Positions 1 to 5,969 of a stretch of 7,290 nt of DNA are shown here, piece by piece (the stretch's first letter is position 1; each line of letters begins with the position of its first letter). Where the stretch lies: positions 1-7,290 of the forward strand of contig UQYH01000108.1 in NCBI GenBank assembly GCA_900545185.1, in the 5' to 3' direction. A program made the position numbers and the translations under genes. Source of the stretch: an uncultured Eubacteriales bacterium (GTDB lineage: Bacteria; Bacillota; Clostridia; UBA1381; UBA9506). A model generated the notes under the pieces. It ran no database searches, had not been told where the DNA came from, and saw only the letters and a list, made by a program, of their open reading frames with translations.

Positions 1-16
1 ATGTTATAATATTTAT

Positions 17-48
17 ATCGGTATGCGGCATAGCTAAGCCGAACCGAT
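17..48. repeat. Inverted repeat upstream of the SRP RNA gene
   Basis: The outer arms ATCGGT (17-22) and ACCGAT (43-48) enclose inner arms CGGC (26-29) and GCCG (38-41). This gives a 10-bp interrupted stem with an 8-base loop and a 3:1 internal loop. No T-tract follows on either strand, so it is not a convincing intrinsic terminator. It could be the end of an upstream transcript or a protein site. The pairing is plain in the sequence, but the function is unknown. Confidence 0.4.
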
Positions 49-54
49 GTAAAG

Positions 55-80
55 TTGCTATATTCCTATAATTTTATACC
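55..80 (+). promoter_or_regulatory. Possible promoter region of the SRP RNA gene
   Basis: A perfect -10-like TATAAT lies at 67-72 and a TATACC at 75-80. TTGCTA at 55-60 resembles a -35 box but is too close to pair with either (6 and 14 bases rather than about 17). No good -35 box is found at the right distance from 67-72. If TATAAT is used, transcription would begin near 80 and leave a leader of about 40 bases to be trimmed from the RNA. This is a tentative call from composition and position only. Confidence 0.25.
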
Positions 81-121
81 CTTTCGTTTCATTATTTTAG
101 CGTTCAGCGCGCAAGCGTTGT

Positions 122-220
122 CGGCCGGGTCCTGCGCAATCTAAGCCTGCGAACCTCGTCAGGTGGGGAACCAAGCAGCGATAAGCAGTGTCTTGGATGT
201 GATGCAGGATCACCCGGCGT
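122..220 (+). ncRNA. ffs: Signal recognition particle RNA, small bacterial (4.5S-like) type
   Basis: This is the RNA scaffold of the signal recognition particle. It binds Ffh and helps deliver nascent membrane proteins to FtsY and the translocon. The conserved domain IV is evident at 157-180: GTCAGG on the 5' side, a GGAA tetraloop (167-170) closed by G165-G166/C171-C172, and AAGCAG on the 3' side. E. coli has CC/GG closing the same tetraloop, so the swap to GG/CC keeps pairing. The rest folds as one long hairpin: GCCGGGT (124-130) with ACCCGGC (212-218), CCTGC (131-135) with GCAGG (204-208), CTAAG (141-145) with CTTGG (192-196), and CTGC (147-150) with GCAG (185-188). No Alu-type 5' domain is seen, hence the small class. 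The exact ends are estimated from the terminal stem. A position just ahead of dnaX is the same as that of the B. subtilis scRNA gene. Confidence 0.93.
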
Positions 221-241
221 GAAACGACAGTATGTTTAATT

Positions 242-263
242 CCGCTTATCAAGCGGTTTTTTT
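242..263 (+). terminator. Intrinsic terminator of the SRP RNA gene
   Basis: CCGCTT (242-247) pairs with AAGCGG (251-256) around a 3-base loop and is followed directly by seven T (257-263). It sits 20-odd bases after the SRP RNA terminal stem and should separate that transcript from dnaX. Confidence 0.88.
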
Positions 264-336
264 CGTATAGCATACATTCAGGCAGGAAGCCGCCCTTTAA
301 AGCTGCTGTTTTGCCCTTAATTTTGATTGATTGTGA

Positions 337-343
337 AAGGAGG
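337..343 (+). promoter_or_regulatory. Ribosome binding site that decides the dnaX start
   Basis: AAGGAGG is a near-perfect Shine-Dalgarno sequence. It is only 2 bases from the GTG at 346 but 8 bases from the in-frame TTG at 352, so spacing favours TTG. The protein end agrees: starting at TTG gives M-A-Y-Q-A-L-Y-R, which matches the M-S-Y-Q-A-L-Y-R start of B. subtilis DnaX. I see no convincing promoter between the SRP terminator and this site (264-336). Confidence 0.75.
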
Positions 344-351
344 TTGTGAGC

Positions 352-2100
352 TTGGCATATCAGGCCCTTTACAGAACATGGCGCCCCATGGTGTTTGATG
401 ATGTTGCCGGTCAGGAGCATATTACTCAAACGCTGCGCAACGAAATTAAAACAGACAGCTTGGCTCATGCTTACCTTTTTTGCGGAACGCGCGGCACGGG
501 TAAAACCTCTACCGCCAAAATTTTGGCACGTGCCGTAAACTGCGAACACCCCATTGACGGCAACCCCTGTAACGAATGTCCCACCTGCAAAGGTATTTTG
601 GACGACAGTATTTTGGACGTGGTGGAAATCGACGCAGCATCGCGCAACAAAGTGGAAAACATCCGCGATTTGATTGATGATGTAATTTTTTTGCCCACAC
701 AGGCTAAAAAAAAGGTATATATAATTGACGAGGTGCATATGGTCACAACGCAAGCCTTTAATGCACTTTTAAAAACGCTGGAGGAACCCCCGGCCCACGT
801 TTTGTTTATCTTGGCCACAACAGAATTGAACAAAATCCCGGCCACGGTATTATCCCGCTGTCAGCGGTTCGATTTTAAGCGCATCTCGCTGGATGCCATT
901 ACGGCAAGGCTGACAAAAATCATCACCGCCTCCGGCCGCACCGTTGCGCCCGAGGCCGTGCAAATGATTGCCGAGCTGGGTGACGGCTCCATGCGTGACT
1001 CACTGAGTATTTTAGAGCAGGTTCTCGGTTACTCCGAGGATTCCATTACGTATAACGATCTGCTGTCCATCATCGGCATTACGGATTATGACGCATTGTT
1101 TCAAATGTGCGAAGCATTCTCGGCCGGTGACGCAGGCAGCGCACTCACCGTGTTTGACAGGGCGATTGAAAACGGAAAAGAGCCGGATGTTTTAATTGAC
1201 CGATTGGTTCATTTTCTGCGTGATTTAATGGTCGTTAAGCTGACGCGCGACCCGGCAGCCATTGTGCACACCTCGCCGGAGCATTTGCAGCGCATGAAAA
1301 CGCTGTGTCAAAGCTTTACAAAAGAAAAGCTGATTTTTTCACTCAAGCTGTTAAACGAAGCTGTCATTAACGCCAAAGCTTCGGCCGGCAGCCGCACTGT
1401 TTATGAATTGGCCTTGGTAAAGCTTTGCCAGCCGTCATATGATGCTTCTGTCGAAGCGCTCTGTGCACGTGTGGCCGATTTGGAAGCAAAGCTTGCAGGC
1501 GGAATTTCTTTTGTTTCGTCAGCACCAAGCGCGGCAAACGCTGCCCCTGCTGTCGCAGAAGCTGCCCCGATGCAACCAGGCGATGATTTGCCGCCGTGGG
1601 ATATGCCGCCGATGCCGACAGAACCCGACGCACCGCCGGCGCCGCCTGTGCAGGAGGACGTACCGCCGATTGCTCCGGCACCGCAGACATCGGCTCAGAC
1701 CGAACCCGGTGCCGCCATTTCTCCCGAAGCCGACAAGGAAAGTGCTCCTGCTCCAAGCGAAGGCGAACCGCTTTTTGTGAGCCGCTGGAACGAAGTGAAG
1801 GAATATATCCGAGGCCATCGCGGTATGCCCATCATTCCGCACTTAAACCGTGCAACGCCTATGCTTTTAAACCAAAAGCTGGCATTGGTTTTTCCGCAGG
1901 AGGCGGCTATGAACAAAACCGTTACGGCGCGCCCTGCCACACTCACTTTAATTCACGAGGCTGTGCTGGCTGTTACGGGGGAGGATTTTGAGGTGCAGTG
2001 TCTTTCCGAAAAAGAGGCAGGCGTACCCAAAAGCAACGATGATGCTTTTAGCAAGCTGATGGATTTGGCCAAGGAACACAGCGAGATTGAAATTTTATAA
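352..2100 (+). CDS. dnaX: DNA polymerase III subunit tau/gamma (clamp loader)
   Basis: DnaX is the ATPase core of the clamp loader that opens and places the beta sliding clamp and, as tau, ties polymerases to the helicase. Residue numbers here start at the TTG. The N-terminal signature A-Y-Q-A-L-Y-R-T-W-R-P is followed by Walker A GTRGTGKT (45-52), zinc-binding cysteines 64, 73, 76 and 79, Walker B IIDEVH (124-129), sensor 1 ILATTE (153-158), the SRC arginine-finger motif (168-170) and sensor 2 GDGSMRDSL (210-218). A helical collar domain runs to about 360. A proline/alanine-rich linker (about 390-472) leads to a C-terminal domain of about 110 residues. The length, 582 aa, is near the B. subtilis protein (about 560), so this is the full tau form. 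The start is chosen on RBS spacing; GTG at 346 would add two residues. An A-AAA-AAG heptamer occurs in frame at 708-714, but -1 slippage there would cut the protein inside the ATPase, so it is unlikely to make gamma. Confidence 0.97.
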   Translation: MAYQALYRTWRPMVFDDVAGQEHITQTLRNEIKTDSLAHAYLFCGTRGTGKTSTAKILARAVNCEHPIDGNPCNECPTCKGILDDSILDVVEIDAASRNKVENIRDLIDDVIFLPTQAKKKVYIIDEVHMVTTQAFNALLKTLEEPPAHVLFILATTELNKIPATVLSRCQRFDFKRISLDAITARLTKIITASGRTVAPEAVQMIAELGDGSMRDSLSILEQVLGYSEDSITYNDLLSIIGITDYDALFQMCEAFSAGDAGSALTVFDRAIENGKEPDVLIDRLVHFLRDLMVVKLTRDPAAIVHTSPEHLQRMKTLCQSFTKEKLIFSLKLLNEAVINAKASAGSRTVYELALVKLCQPSYDASVEALCARVADLEAKLAGGISFVSSAPSAANAAPAVAEAAPMQPGDDLPPWDMPPMPTEPDAPPAPPVQEDVPPIAPAPQTSAQTEPGAAISPEADKESAPAPSEGEPLFVSRWNEVKEYIRGHRGMPIIPHLNRATPMLLNQKLALVFPQEAAMNKTVTARPATLTLIHEAVLAVTGEDFEVQCLSEKEAGVPKSNDDAFSKLMDLAKEHSEIEIL

Positions 2101-2113
2101 ATGTATGTAAAAC

Positions 2114-2132
2114 ACAAGGATTTTTTCCTTGT
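2114..2132 (+). other. Short hairpin after dnaX
   Basis: ACAAGGA (2114-2120) pairs with TCCTTGT (2126-2132) around a loop of five T. Only two further T and then GATAAAAC follow, so it is a poor intrinsic terminator. It may be a weak attenuator or a 3'-end stabiliser between dnaX and ybaB. The structure is clear, but its role is a guess. Confidence 0.35.
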
Positions 2133-2154
2133 TTGATAAAACAATAATAAACAA

Positions 2155-2180
2155 GCCGCAGCAGCGCGGCGGAAACGGAG
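2155..2180 (+). promoter_or_regulatory. Leader hairpin plus Shine-Dalgarno before ybaB (element copy 1)
   Basis: GCCGC (2155-2159) pairs with GCGGC (2166-2170) around the loop AGCAGC. The A/T-rich stretch 2133-2154 precedes it, and GGAG (2177-2180) follows after 6 bases, itself 6 bases before the ATG. The same stem recurs before darA and before the gene at 5999. Confidence 0.5.
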
Positions 2181-2186
2181 ACAAAC

Positions 2187-2534
2187 ATGGCAAAAGGAAA
2201 TAAATTTACCGGCGGCGGTATTAACCCGAATAAAACAAGCATGATGCAGCGCGTTCAAAAAATGCAGGAGGAAATGGAACGCACGCAGGAAGAAGTCGGC
2301 GAAAAGACTGTGGAAACCACCGCAGGCGGCGGCGCTGTTACGGTTGTGATGAAGGGAAATCACGAGGTTGTATCGGTTAAACTGAACCCCGAAATTGTTG
2401 ACCCCGATGACATTGAAATGCTGGAGGATTTAATTGTTGCAGCCGTCAACGAGGCCAACACAAAGGCTTCGGACATGATGGAGGAAGCCATGAGCACCAT
2501 TACGGGCGGTCTGAATATTCCCGGCCTGTTTTAA
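2187..2534 (+). CDS. ybaB: YbaB/EbfC family nucleoid-associated protein
   Basis: This is a small homodimeric DNA-binding protein of the YbaB/EbfC family (YaaK in B. subtilis), thought to coat or bridge DNA in the nucleoid. At 115 residues it is close to the usual 100-110. It opens with a glycine/asparagine-rich tail. A long charged helix follows (about residues 19-42, Q-K-M-Q-E-E-M-E-R), then the family signature T-A-G-G-G-A-V-T-V (about 45-53), a beta strand ending in V-S-V-K-L, the acidic turn V-D-P-D-D-I-E-M-L-E-D-L, and a C-terminal helix. It ends in the typical G-L-N-I-P-G-L-F tail. Its place directly after dnaX is the classic one. The usual next partner, recR, is absent here. The start is supported by GGAG 6 bases upstream. 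Confidence 0.95.
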   Translation: MAKGNKFTGGGINPNKTSMMQRVQKMQEEMERTQEEVGEKTVETTAGGGAVTVVMKGNHEVVSVKLNPEIVDPDDIEMLEDLIVAAVNEANTKASDMMEEAMSTITGGLNIPGLF

Positions 2535-2573
2535 CCATACGCTAAAACTCTAAAATATCGGAGGGCATTACAG

Positions 2574-3698
2574 ATGAAGGTATTATTTTTATCGGTTCCG
2601 ACCGGTCAAGGACATCACCAGACCGCGAAAGCTGTTTTGGAGTATTTTGAAGGTAATGAAGACGTTGAATGTCGTTTTTTGGATGTTGTGGATAATACCA
2701 GCACATTTTTGGCCGATTCATTGCAAAAAGGCTATCTGCTTTCCACAACCGTAACGCCTAAGGTATACGGCACCTTTTACGACCTAGCCGATAAGCGTGA
2801 CCCCACGCGTTATTCTTCTGTCGGCAAGCTGGTCAAATCAGTGCTGAATAAAAAGCTTTTAAAATACCTTAAGCTTTACGATCCGGATATTATCGTTGCA
2901 ACACATATCTTTTCGGCGATCGCCATGAGTTATCTGCGCAAAAAATATCCCGTTCGTGCCAAAACCATTGCCATTATCACAGACTTTACCATTCACCCCT
3001 TTTGGGAAGATGTGGATTTGGATTATTACGTAACCGCTTCGGAGCTTTTGGACTTTCAAGCTCAAAAAAAGGGCTACCCTGCCTACAAGGTAAAGCCCTT
3101 TGGCATACCCATTCAGCCGCGTTTCGCGCACAAAATGCCAATGGCTGAAGCACGCGCGCAGCTGGGACTTGAAAACAAATTCACCATTTTGTTAATGATG
3201 GGTTCCATGGGCTACGGAAGCGATACGCTTTCCGCCGTCCGCAGCTTAGATCGCATGAAGGAAGATTTTCAGCTGATTACGGTTTGCGGTAACAACAAAA
3301 AGCTTAAGGCGCGGATTGATGCTATGACAAAGCGCAAAACCATTATCAATTACGGTTACACGCATGAGGTCTGTACCTTGATGGATGCGGCAGACTGCAT
3401 TATTACCAAGCCCGGCGGTCTTTCTTCATCCGAAGCACTGGCCAAGAACCTGCCGATTATTATGATGGATCCCATTCCGGGTCAGGAGGACAGAAATAAG
3501 GAATTTATGCTAAACAACGGCATTGCTCTTTCTGTCAGCAGCACCTTCCCGGTAACGGAAGCCGTTTACCAATGTATACATTATGATTATAAAATGGAAA
3601 TGCTCAAGGCAAATATGAAGCATATCGCCAAGCCGAATGCGGCTGCCTCTTTGGGCGAATTTATGTTAAGTCTTTGCCGGGGCGAGGATGCAAAATAA
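2574..3698 (+). CDS. MGDG-synthase/UgtP-like glycolipid glycosyltransferase (GT28)
   Basis: This is probably a membrane-associated glycosyltransferase that moves a hexose from a UDP-sugar to diacylglycerol, making glycolipids or lipoteichoic-acid anchors. It shows the two-domain GT-B layout. The N-terminal MGDG-synthase-type domain (about 1-185) has the loop T-G-Q-G-H-H (10-15), D-I-I-V-A-T-H (105-111), I-T-D-F-T-I-H-P-F-W (135-144) and F-G-I-P-I (176-180). The C-terminal nucleotide-sugar domain (about 200-370) has M-G-S-M-G-Y-G (209-215), V-C-G-N-N (237-241), the donor-site motif T-K-P-G-G-L-S-S-S-E-A (278-288) and P-I-P-G-Q-E-D-R-N (300-308). All have counterparts in B. subtilis UgtP. Length (374) fits; no signal peptide or transmembrane helix is seen, as expected for a peripheral enzyme. 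Acceptor and sugar cannot be read from sequence, and MurG-like activity is less likely. GGAGGG lies 8 bases before the ATG. The gene sits where recR would be expected. Confidence 0.88.
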   Translation: MKVLFLSVPTGQGHHQTAKAVLEYFEGNEDVECRFLDVVDNTSTFLADSLQKGYLLSTTVTPKVYGTFYDLADKRDPTRYSSVGKLVKSVLNKKLLKYLKLYDPDIIVATHIFSAIAMSYLRKKYPVRAKTIAIITDFTIHPFWEDVDLDYYVTASELLDFQAQKKGYPAYKVKPFGIPIQPRFAHKMPMAEARAQLGLENKFTILLMMGSMGYGSDTLSAVRSLDRMKEDFQLITVCGNNKKLKARIDAMTKRKTIINYGYTHEVCTLMDAADCIITKPGGLSSSEALAKNLPIIMMDPIPGQEDRNKEFMLNNGIALSVSSTFPVTEAVYQCIHYDYKMEMLKANMKHIAKPNAAASLGEFMLSLCRGEDAK

Positions 3699-3714
3699 TC
3701 ATATTTATTTTACA

Positions 3715-3738
3715 GCCGCAAATGCGGCAGAACGGAGG
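3715..3738 (+). promoter_or_regulatory. Leader hairpin plus Shine-Dalgarno before darA (element copy 2)
   Basis: GCCGC (3715-3719) pairs with GCGGC (3724-3728) around the loop AAAT. A/T-rich sequence (3699-3714) precedes it. GGAGG (3734-3738) follows 5 bases later and is 6 bases from the ATG at 3745. This Shine-Dalgarno sets the darA start and argues against an in-frame ATG at 3688 that overlaps the glycosyltransferase gene. Confidence 0.55.
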
Positions 3739-3744
3739 TTTTTT

Positions 3745-4077
3745 ATGAAACTTGTATTTGCAATCGTCAATAACGAAGACGGAAACCTTGTCATGCGTGA
3801 GCTGAACAAGGCCGGTTTTTCCGTAACCAAAATGGCCTCAACGGGCGGTTTTCTCCGCGCGGGCAACACAACTCTGCTTGTCGGTACCGAGGAAGAAGAT
3901 GTGCAAAAGGCCGTTGATTTGATTGCCAAGCACAGCATGAAACGAAAACAAATTATGTTTACCCCCGAGCCGTATATCGGTGTTGCTTCCGGCGACTATG
4001 CCTCTTACCCCGAGGAGATCGAAACCGGCGGCGCAACCATTTTTGTTGTGGATGTGGAGCGTTTTGAAAAGGTTTGA
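3745..4077 (+). CDS. darA: Cyclic-di-AMP receptor, PII-like (DarA/PstA)
   Basis: This is a trimeric PII-like cytosolic protein that binds the second messenger cyclic-di-AMP; its downstream target is not settled. At 110 residues it matches B. subtilis DarA/YaaQ (109). The family core is plain: M-K-L-V-F-A-I-V at the N-terminus, V-T-K-M-A-S-T-G-G-F-L-R-A-G-N-T-T (27-43) forming the ligand-pocket segment, and G-G-A-T-I-F-V-V near the end (95-102). T28, F36, L37 and N41, which line the pocket in solved homologues as I recall, are kept. The position that is Arg26 in B. subtilis and Staphylococcus aureus is Ser here, and the C-terminal H-Q-F is replaced by E-K-V. The start at 3745 is set by the GGAGG and by homologue length. 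The gene end overlaps holB. The usual neighbour yaaR is missing. Confidence 0.95.
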   Translation: MKLVFAIVNNEDGNLVMRELNKAGFSVTKMASTGGFLRAGNTTLLVGTEEEDVQKAVDLIAKHSMKRKQIMFTPEPYIGVASGDYASYPEEIETGGATIFVVDVERFEKV

Positions 4078-5068
4078 TTATGCTTCTGTCACCGGGCATG
4101 ACTTAATTTGCAAAAAGCTGCGCCACGCAGTCAGCCAAAACCACGTGGTAAACGCATACCTTTTTGCCGGTGCCCCCGGCATCGGCAAAAAAACGGTGGC
4201 GCGGCCTTTTGCGGCCTCACTGCTGTGCGAACAGCCAAAGGACGGTGCACCCTGCGGAGAGTGCACTTCCTGCCGTCTGTTTGCAGCAGGCAATCACCCG
4301 GATTATAAAGTGATTACAAAGCCGACCGATAAAAAAACAATTGGCGTTGATGTGGTGCGCGAACAAATTGTAAAAGAGGCATATATCCGTCCTTTTACGG
4401 CATCACGCAAGGTGTTTTTAATTGAAAACGGAGAGCTTTTAACGCCGGAGGCGCAAAACGCATTGCTTAAAATACTGGAGGAACCGCCGGAGTATGTGTT
4501 TTTTATCATTGCGGCAGATTCGCAAAATCACATGCTGGAAACCGTTCTTTCCCGTTCGCTAAAGCTACAGTTTTTGCCTTTGTCTGCCTCCTGCTGCCGC
4601 TCTTATTTTGCCAAGCTGCCATCCGGCACGCCGGAGCGGCGCACATTGGCCGCCGCATTTGCACAGGGCAACATCGGCCGCGGCAAAAAAATGCTGGAGG
4701 ATGATGCATTTTACGAATTATATCAAAGCACCGCAGAGCAGATAAGCCGTCTGCCGCAGGATACATCGGCATTATTGGCCATGCAGCAGTTTTTGACTGC
4801 CAATAAAGAGCAAATTCAAACTGTCATTGAATTTATGCTTATTTTTCTGCAAGATGCTCTGCACCAAAGCCTGCGTATCGGTGCGCCGCTCTTATGTGCC
4901 GATCGGCCGGATGCGGTGAGCGCCTTTTGCAGCAAAGCAGACACAGGCAGCATCATTCGCGTAACCGAGGCTTTCATTGCATATCAAAACCGATTGCAAA
5001 AAAACGCAAACTTTACGATAGCAGGCCTTGAACTGCTAACGAGGATTCAGGAGGAATTTCATGACTAA
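4064..5068 (+). CDS. holB: DNA polymerase III subunit delta' (clamp loader)
   Basis: HolB is the delta' subunit, the stator of the clamp loader that works with DnaX and delta to load the beta clamp. Numbering from the TTG at 4064 gives 334 residues (B. subtilis about 329). Visible are a Walker A G-A-P-G-I-G-K-K-T (36-44), zinc cysteines 55, 64, 67 and 70, a degenerate Walker B V-F-L-I-E-N (117-122) lacking the Asp-Glu pair, N-A-L-L-K-I-L-E-E-P-P (132-142), and L-S-R-S (162-165), where homologues often have S-R-C. The start is uncertain. TTG 4064 has GGAG 4 bases upstream and gives the family-like M-K-R-F-D-Y opening; ATG 4052 would add four residues but has no ribosome site. Starts further upstream would run deep into darA. 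The gene overlaps darA by 14 bases and ricT by 8, so translation is probably coupled. Confidence 0.95.
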   Translation: MKRFDYASVTGHDLICKKLRHAVSQNHVVNAYLFAGAPGIGKKTVARPFAASLLCEQPKDGAPCGECTSCRLFAAGNHPDYKVITKPTDKKTIGVDVVREQIVKEAYIRPFTASRKVFLIENGELLTPEAQNALLKILEEPPEYVFFIIAADSQNHMLETVLSRSLKLQFLPLSASCCRSYFAKLPSGTPERRTLAAAFAQGNIGRGKKMLEDDAFYELYQSTAEQISRLPQDTSALLAMQQFLTANKEQIQTVIEFMLIFLQDALHQSLRIGAPLLCADRPDAVSAFCSKADTGSIIRVTEAFIAYQNRLQKNANFTIAGLELLTRIQEEFHD

Positions 5069-5936
5069 GGTAATAGGAATCCGATTTAAGTCGGTAGGTA
5101 AGATATATTATTTTGACCCCGATGGCAAGCATTTTTCCGTTGGTGACGGCGTGATAGTCGAGACAGCACGCGGCACGGAATACGGCCGTGTTGCCATGGC
5201 AGAAAAGGAGATTGACGAGACTCAGTTCTCCATCCCCATCAAAAAAATTGTCCGCGCTGCAACCGAAGCAGATGAAAATGTATTGAAAGAAAACGAGAAA
5301 AAGGAAAAAGAGGCCTTTGGCATTTGTGTTTCTAAAATTCAGGCAAACAAGCTTGAAATGAACCTAATTGATGTTGAATATACATTTGACCGCAGCAAAA
5401 TTTTGTTTTATTTCACGGCAGACGGGCGTGTGGACTTTCGCCAGCTGGTTAAAGATTTAGCCTCCGTCTTCCGCACGCGTATTGAACTGCGCCAAATCGG
5501 TGTGCGTGACGAAGCCAAAATGCGCGGCGGTTTAGGTATTTGCGGACGTCCGCTTTGCTGCTCACTGTTTTTGGGGGACTTTGAGCCGGTTTCCATTAAA
5601 ATGGCAAAGGAACAATCGCTCTCACTGAATCCCACAAAAATTTCCGGCACCTGCGGCCGATTGATGTGCTGCCTGAAGTACGAACAGGAGGCATATGAAG
5701 CCTTAATCCGCGAAACGCCAAACGTCGGCGCACTGGTGGACACCCCGACAGGCCGCGGCGTTGTTATCTCTACCAGCCTGTTAAAAGGGTTGGCACAGGT
5801 CAAAATGGATGCCGGGAACGAGAACACGGTAAACGAATTTAAAGTATCGGAACTTGTGATTATAAAAGACGGCGCAAAGCGCAACCAAGAGGCCGATATT
5901 GACCTTTCCTCTTTAAAAGAACTGGAAAAGCAATAA
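5061..5936 (+). CDS. ricT: RicT/YaaT, PSP1-domain subunit of the RNase Y-associated Y-complex
   Basis: In B. subtilis RicT acts with RicA and RicF in an iron-sulfur complex that helps RNase Y mature polycistronic mRNAs and affects sporulation, competence and biofilm formation. The 291-residue product (B. subtilis 275) has the PSP1 core: V-I-G-I-R-F-K (4-10), Y-Y-F-D-P (16-20), G-D-G-V-I-V-E-T-A-R-G (28-38), a charged helical stretch (70-86), then F-T-A-D-G-R-V-D-F-R (118-127) and E-L-R-Q-I-G-V-R-D (142-150). Two cysteine clusters follow, G-I-C-G-R-P-L-C-C (159-167) and G-T-C-G-R-L-M-C-C-L-K (196-206), giving Cys 161, 166, 167, 198, 203 and 204. From memory these match the residues needed for cluster binding in B. 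subtilis RicT. The C-terminal 40 residues are acidic and lysine-rich. AGGAGG lies 6 bases before the ATG, inside holB. Confidence 0.95.
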   Translation: MTKVIGIRFKSVGKIYYFDPDGKHFSVGDGVIVETARGTEYGRVAMAEKEIDETQFSIPIKKIVRAATEADENVLKENEKKEKEAFGICVSKIQANKLEMNLIDVEYTFDRSKILFYFTADGRVDFRQLVKDLASVFRTRIELRQIGVRDEAKMRGGLGICGRPLCCSLFLGDFEPVSIKMAKEQSLSLNPTKISGTCGRLMCCLKYEQEAYEALIRETPNVGALVDTPTGRGVVISTSLLKGLAQVKMDAGNENTVNEFKVSELVIIKDGAKRNQEADIDLSSLKELEKQ

Positions 5937-5969
5937 AATCGGACACGCTTTGCCTGCTTTTTAAATACA

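Noticed and set aside
97..753. 218-codon minus-strand open frame over the SRP RNA gene and dnaX start
   Set aside because: It runs antisense to a clear SRP RNA and to the dnaX ATPase domain, has no ribosome site, and its product has no recognisable domain.
1367..1842. Several open frames on both strands in the middle of dnaX
   Set aside because: They overlap the proline/alanine-rich DnaX linker, whose GC-rich codons keep other frames open. Products are low-complexity Arg/Cys/His-rich.
1869..1893. AAACCAA/TTGGTTT hairpin with T-tract in dnaX as a plus-strand terminator
   Set aside because: The 7-bp stem has two GC pairs and lies inside an intact coding region. It is too weak to stop transcription.
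3688..3744. Upstream in-frame ATG that would extend darA by 19 residues
   Set aside because: It overlaps the end of the glycosyltransferase gene and lacks a ribosome site, and the extension is absent from homologues. The ATG at 3745 has GGAGG at ideal spacing.
3980..4063. Longer N-terminus for holB from ATG at 3980
   Set aside because: It would overlap darA by about 100 bases, and the extra residues look like out-of-frame darA sequence. Family members start near the R-F-D segment.
4685..4712. A7 run followed by AAAATGC/GCATTTT hairpin in holB as a minus-strand terminator
   Set aside because: The stem has only two GC pairs and is easily explained by lysine codons and chance.
5408..5884. 158-codon minus-strand open frame opposite ricT
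   Set aside because: It is a shadow of the well-conserved RicT frame with no ribosome site or recognisable motif.
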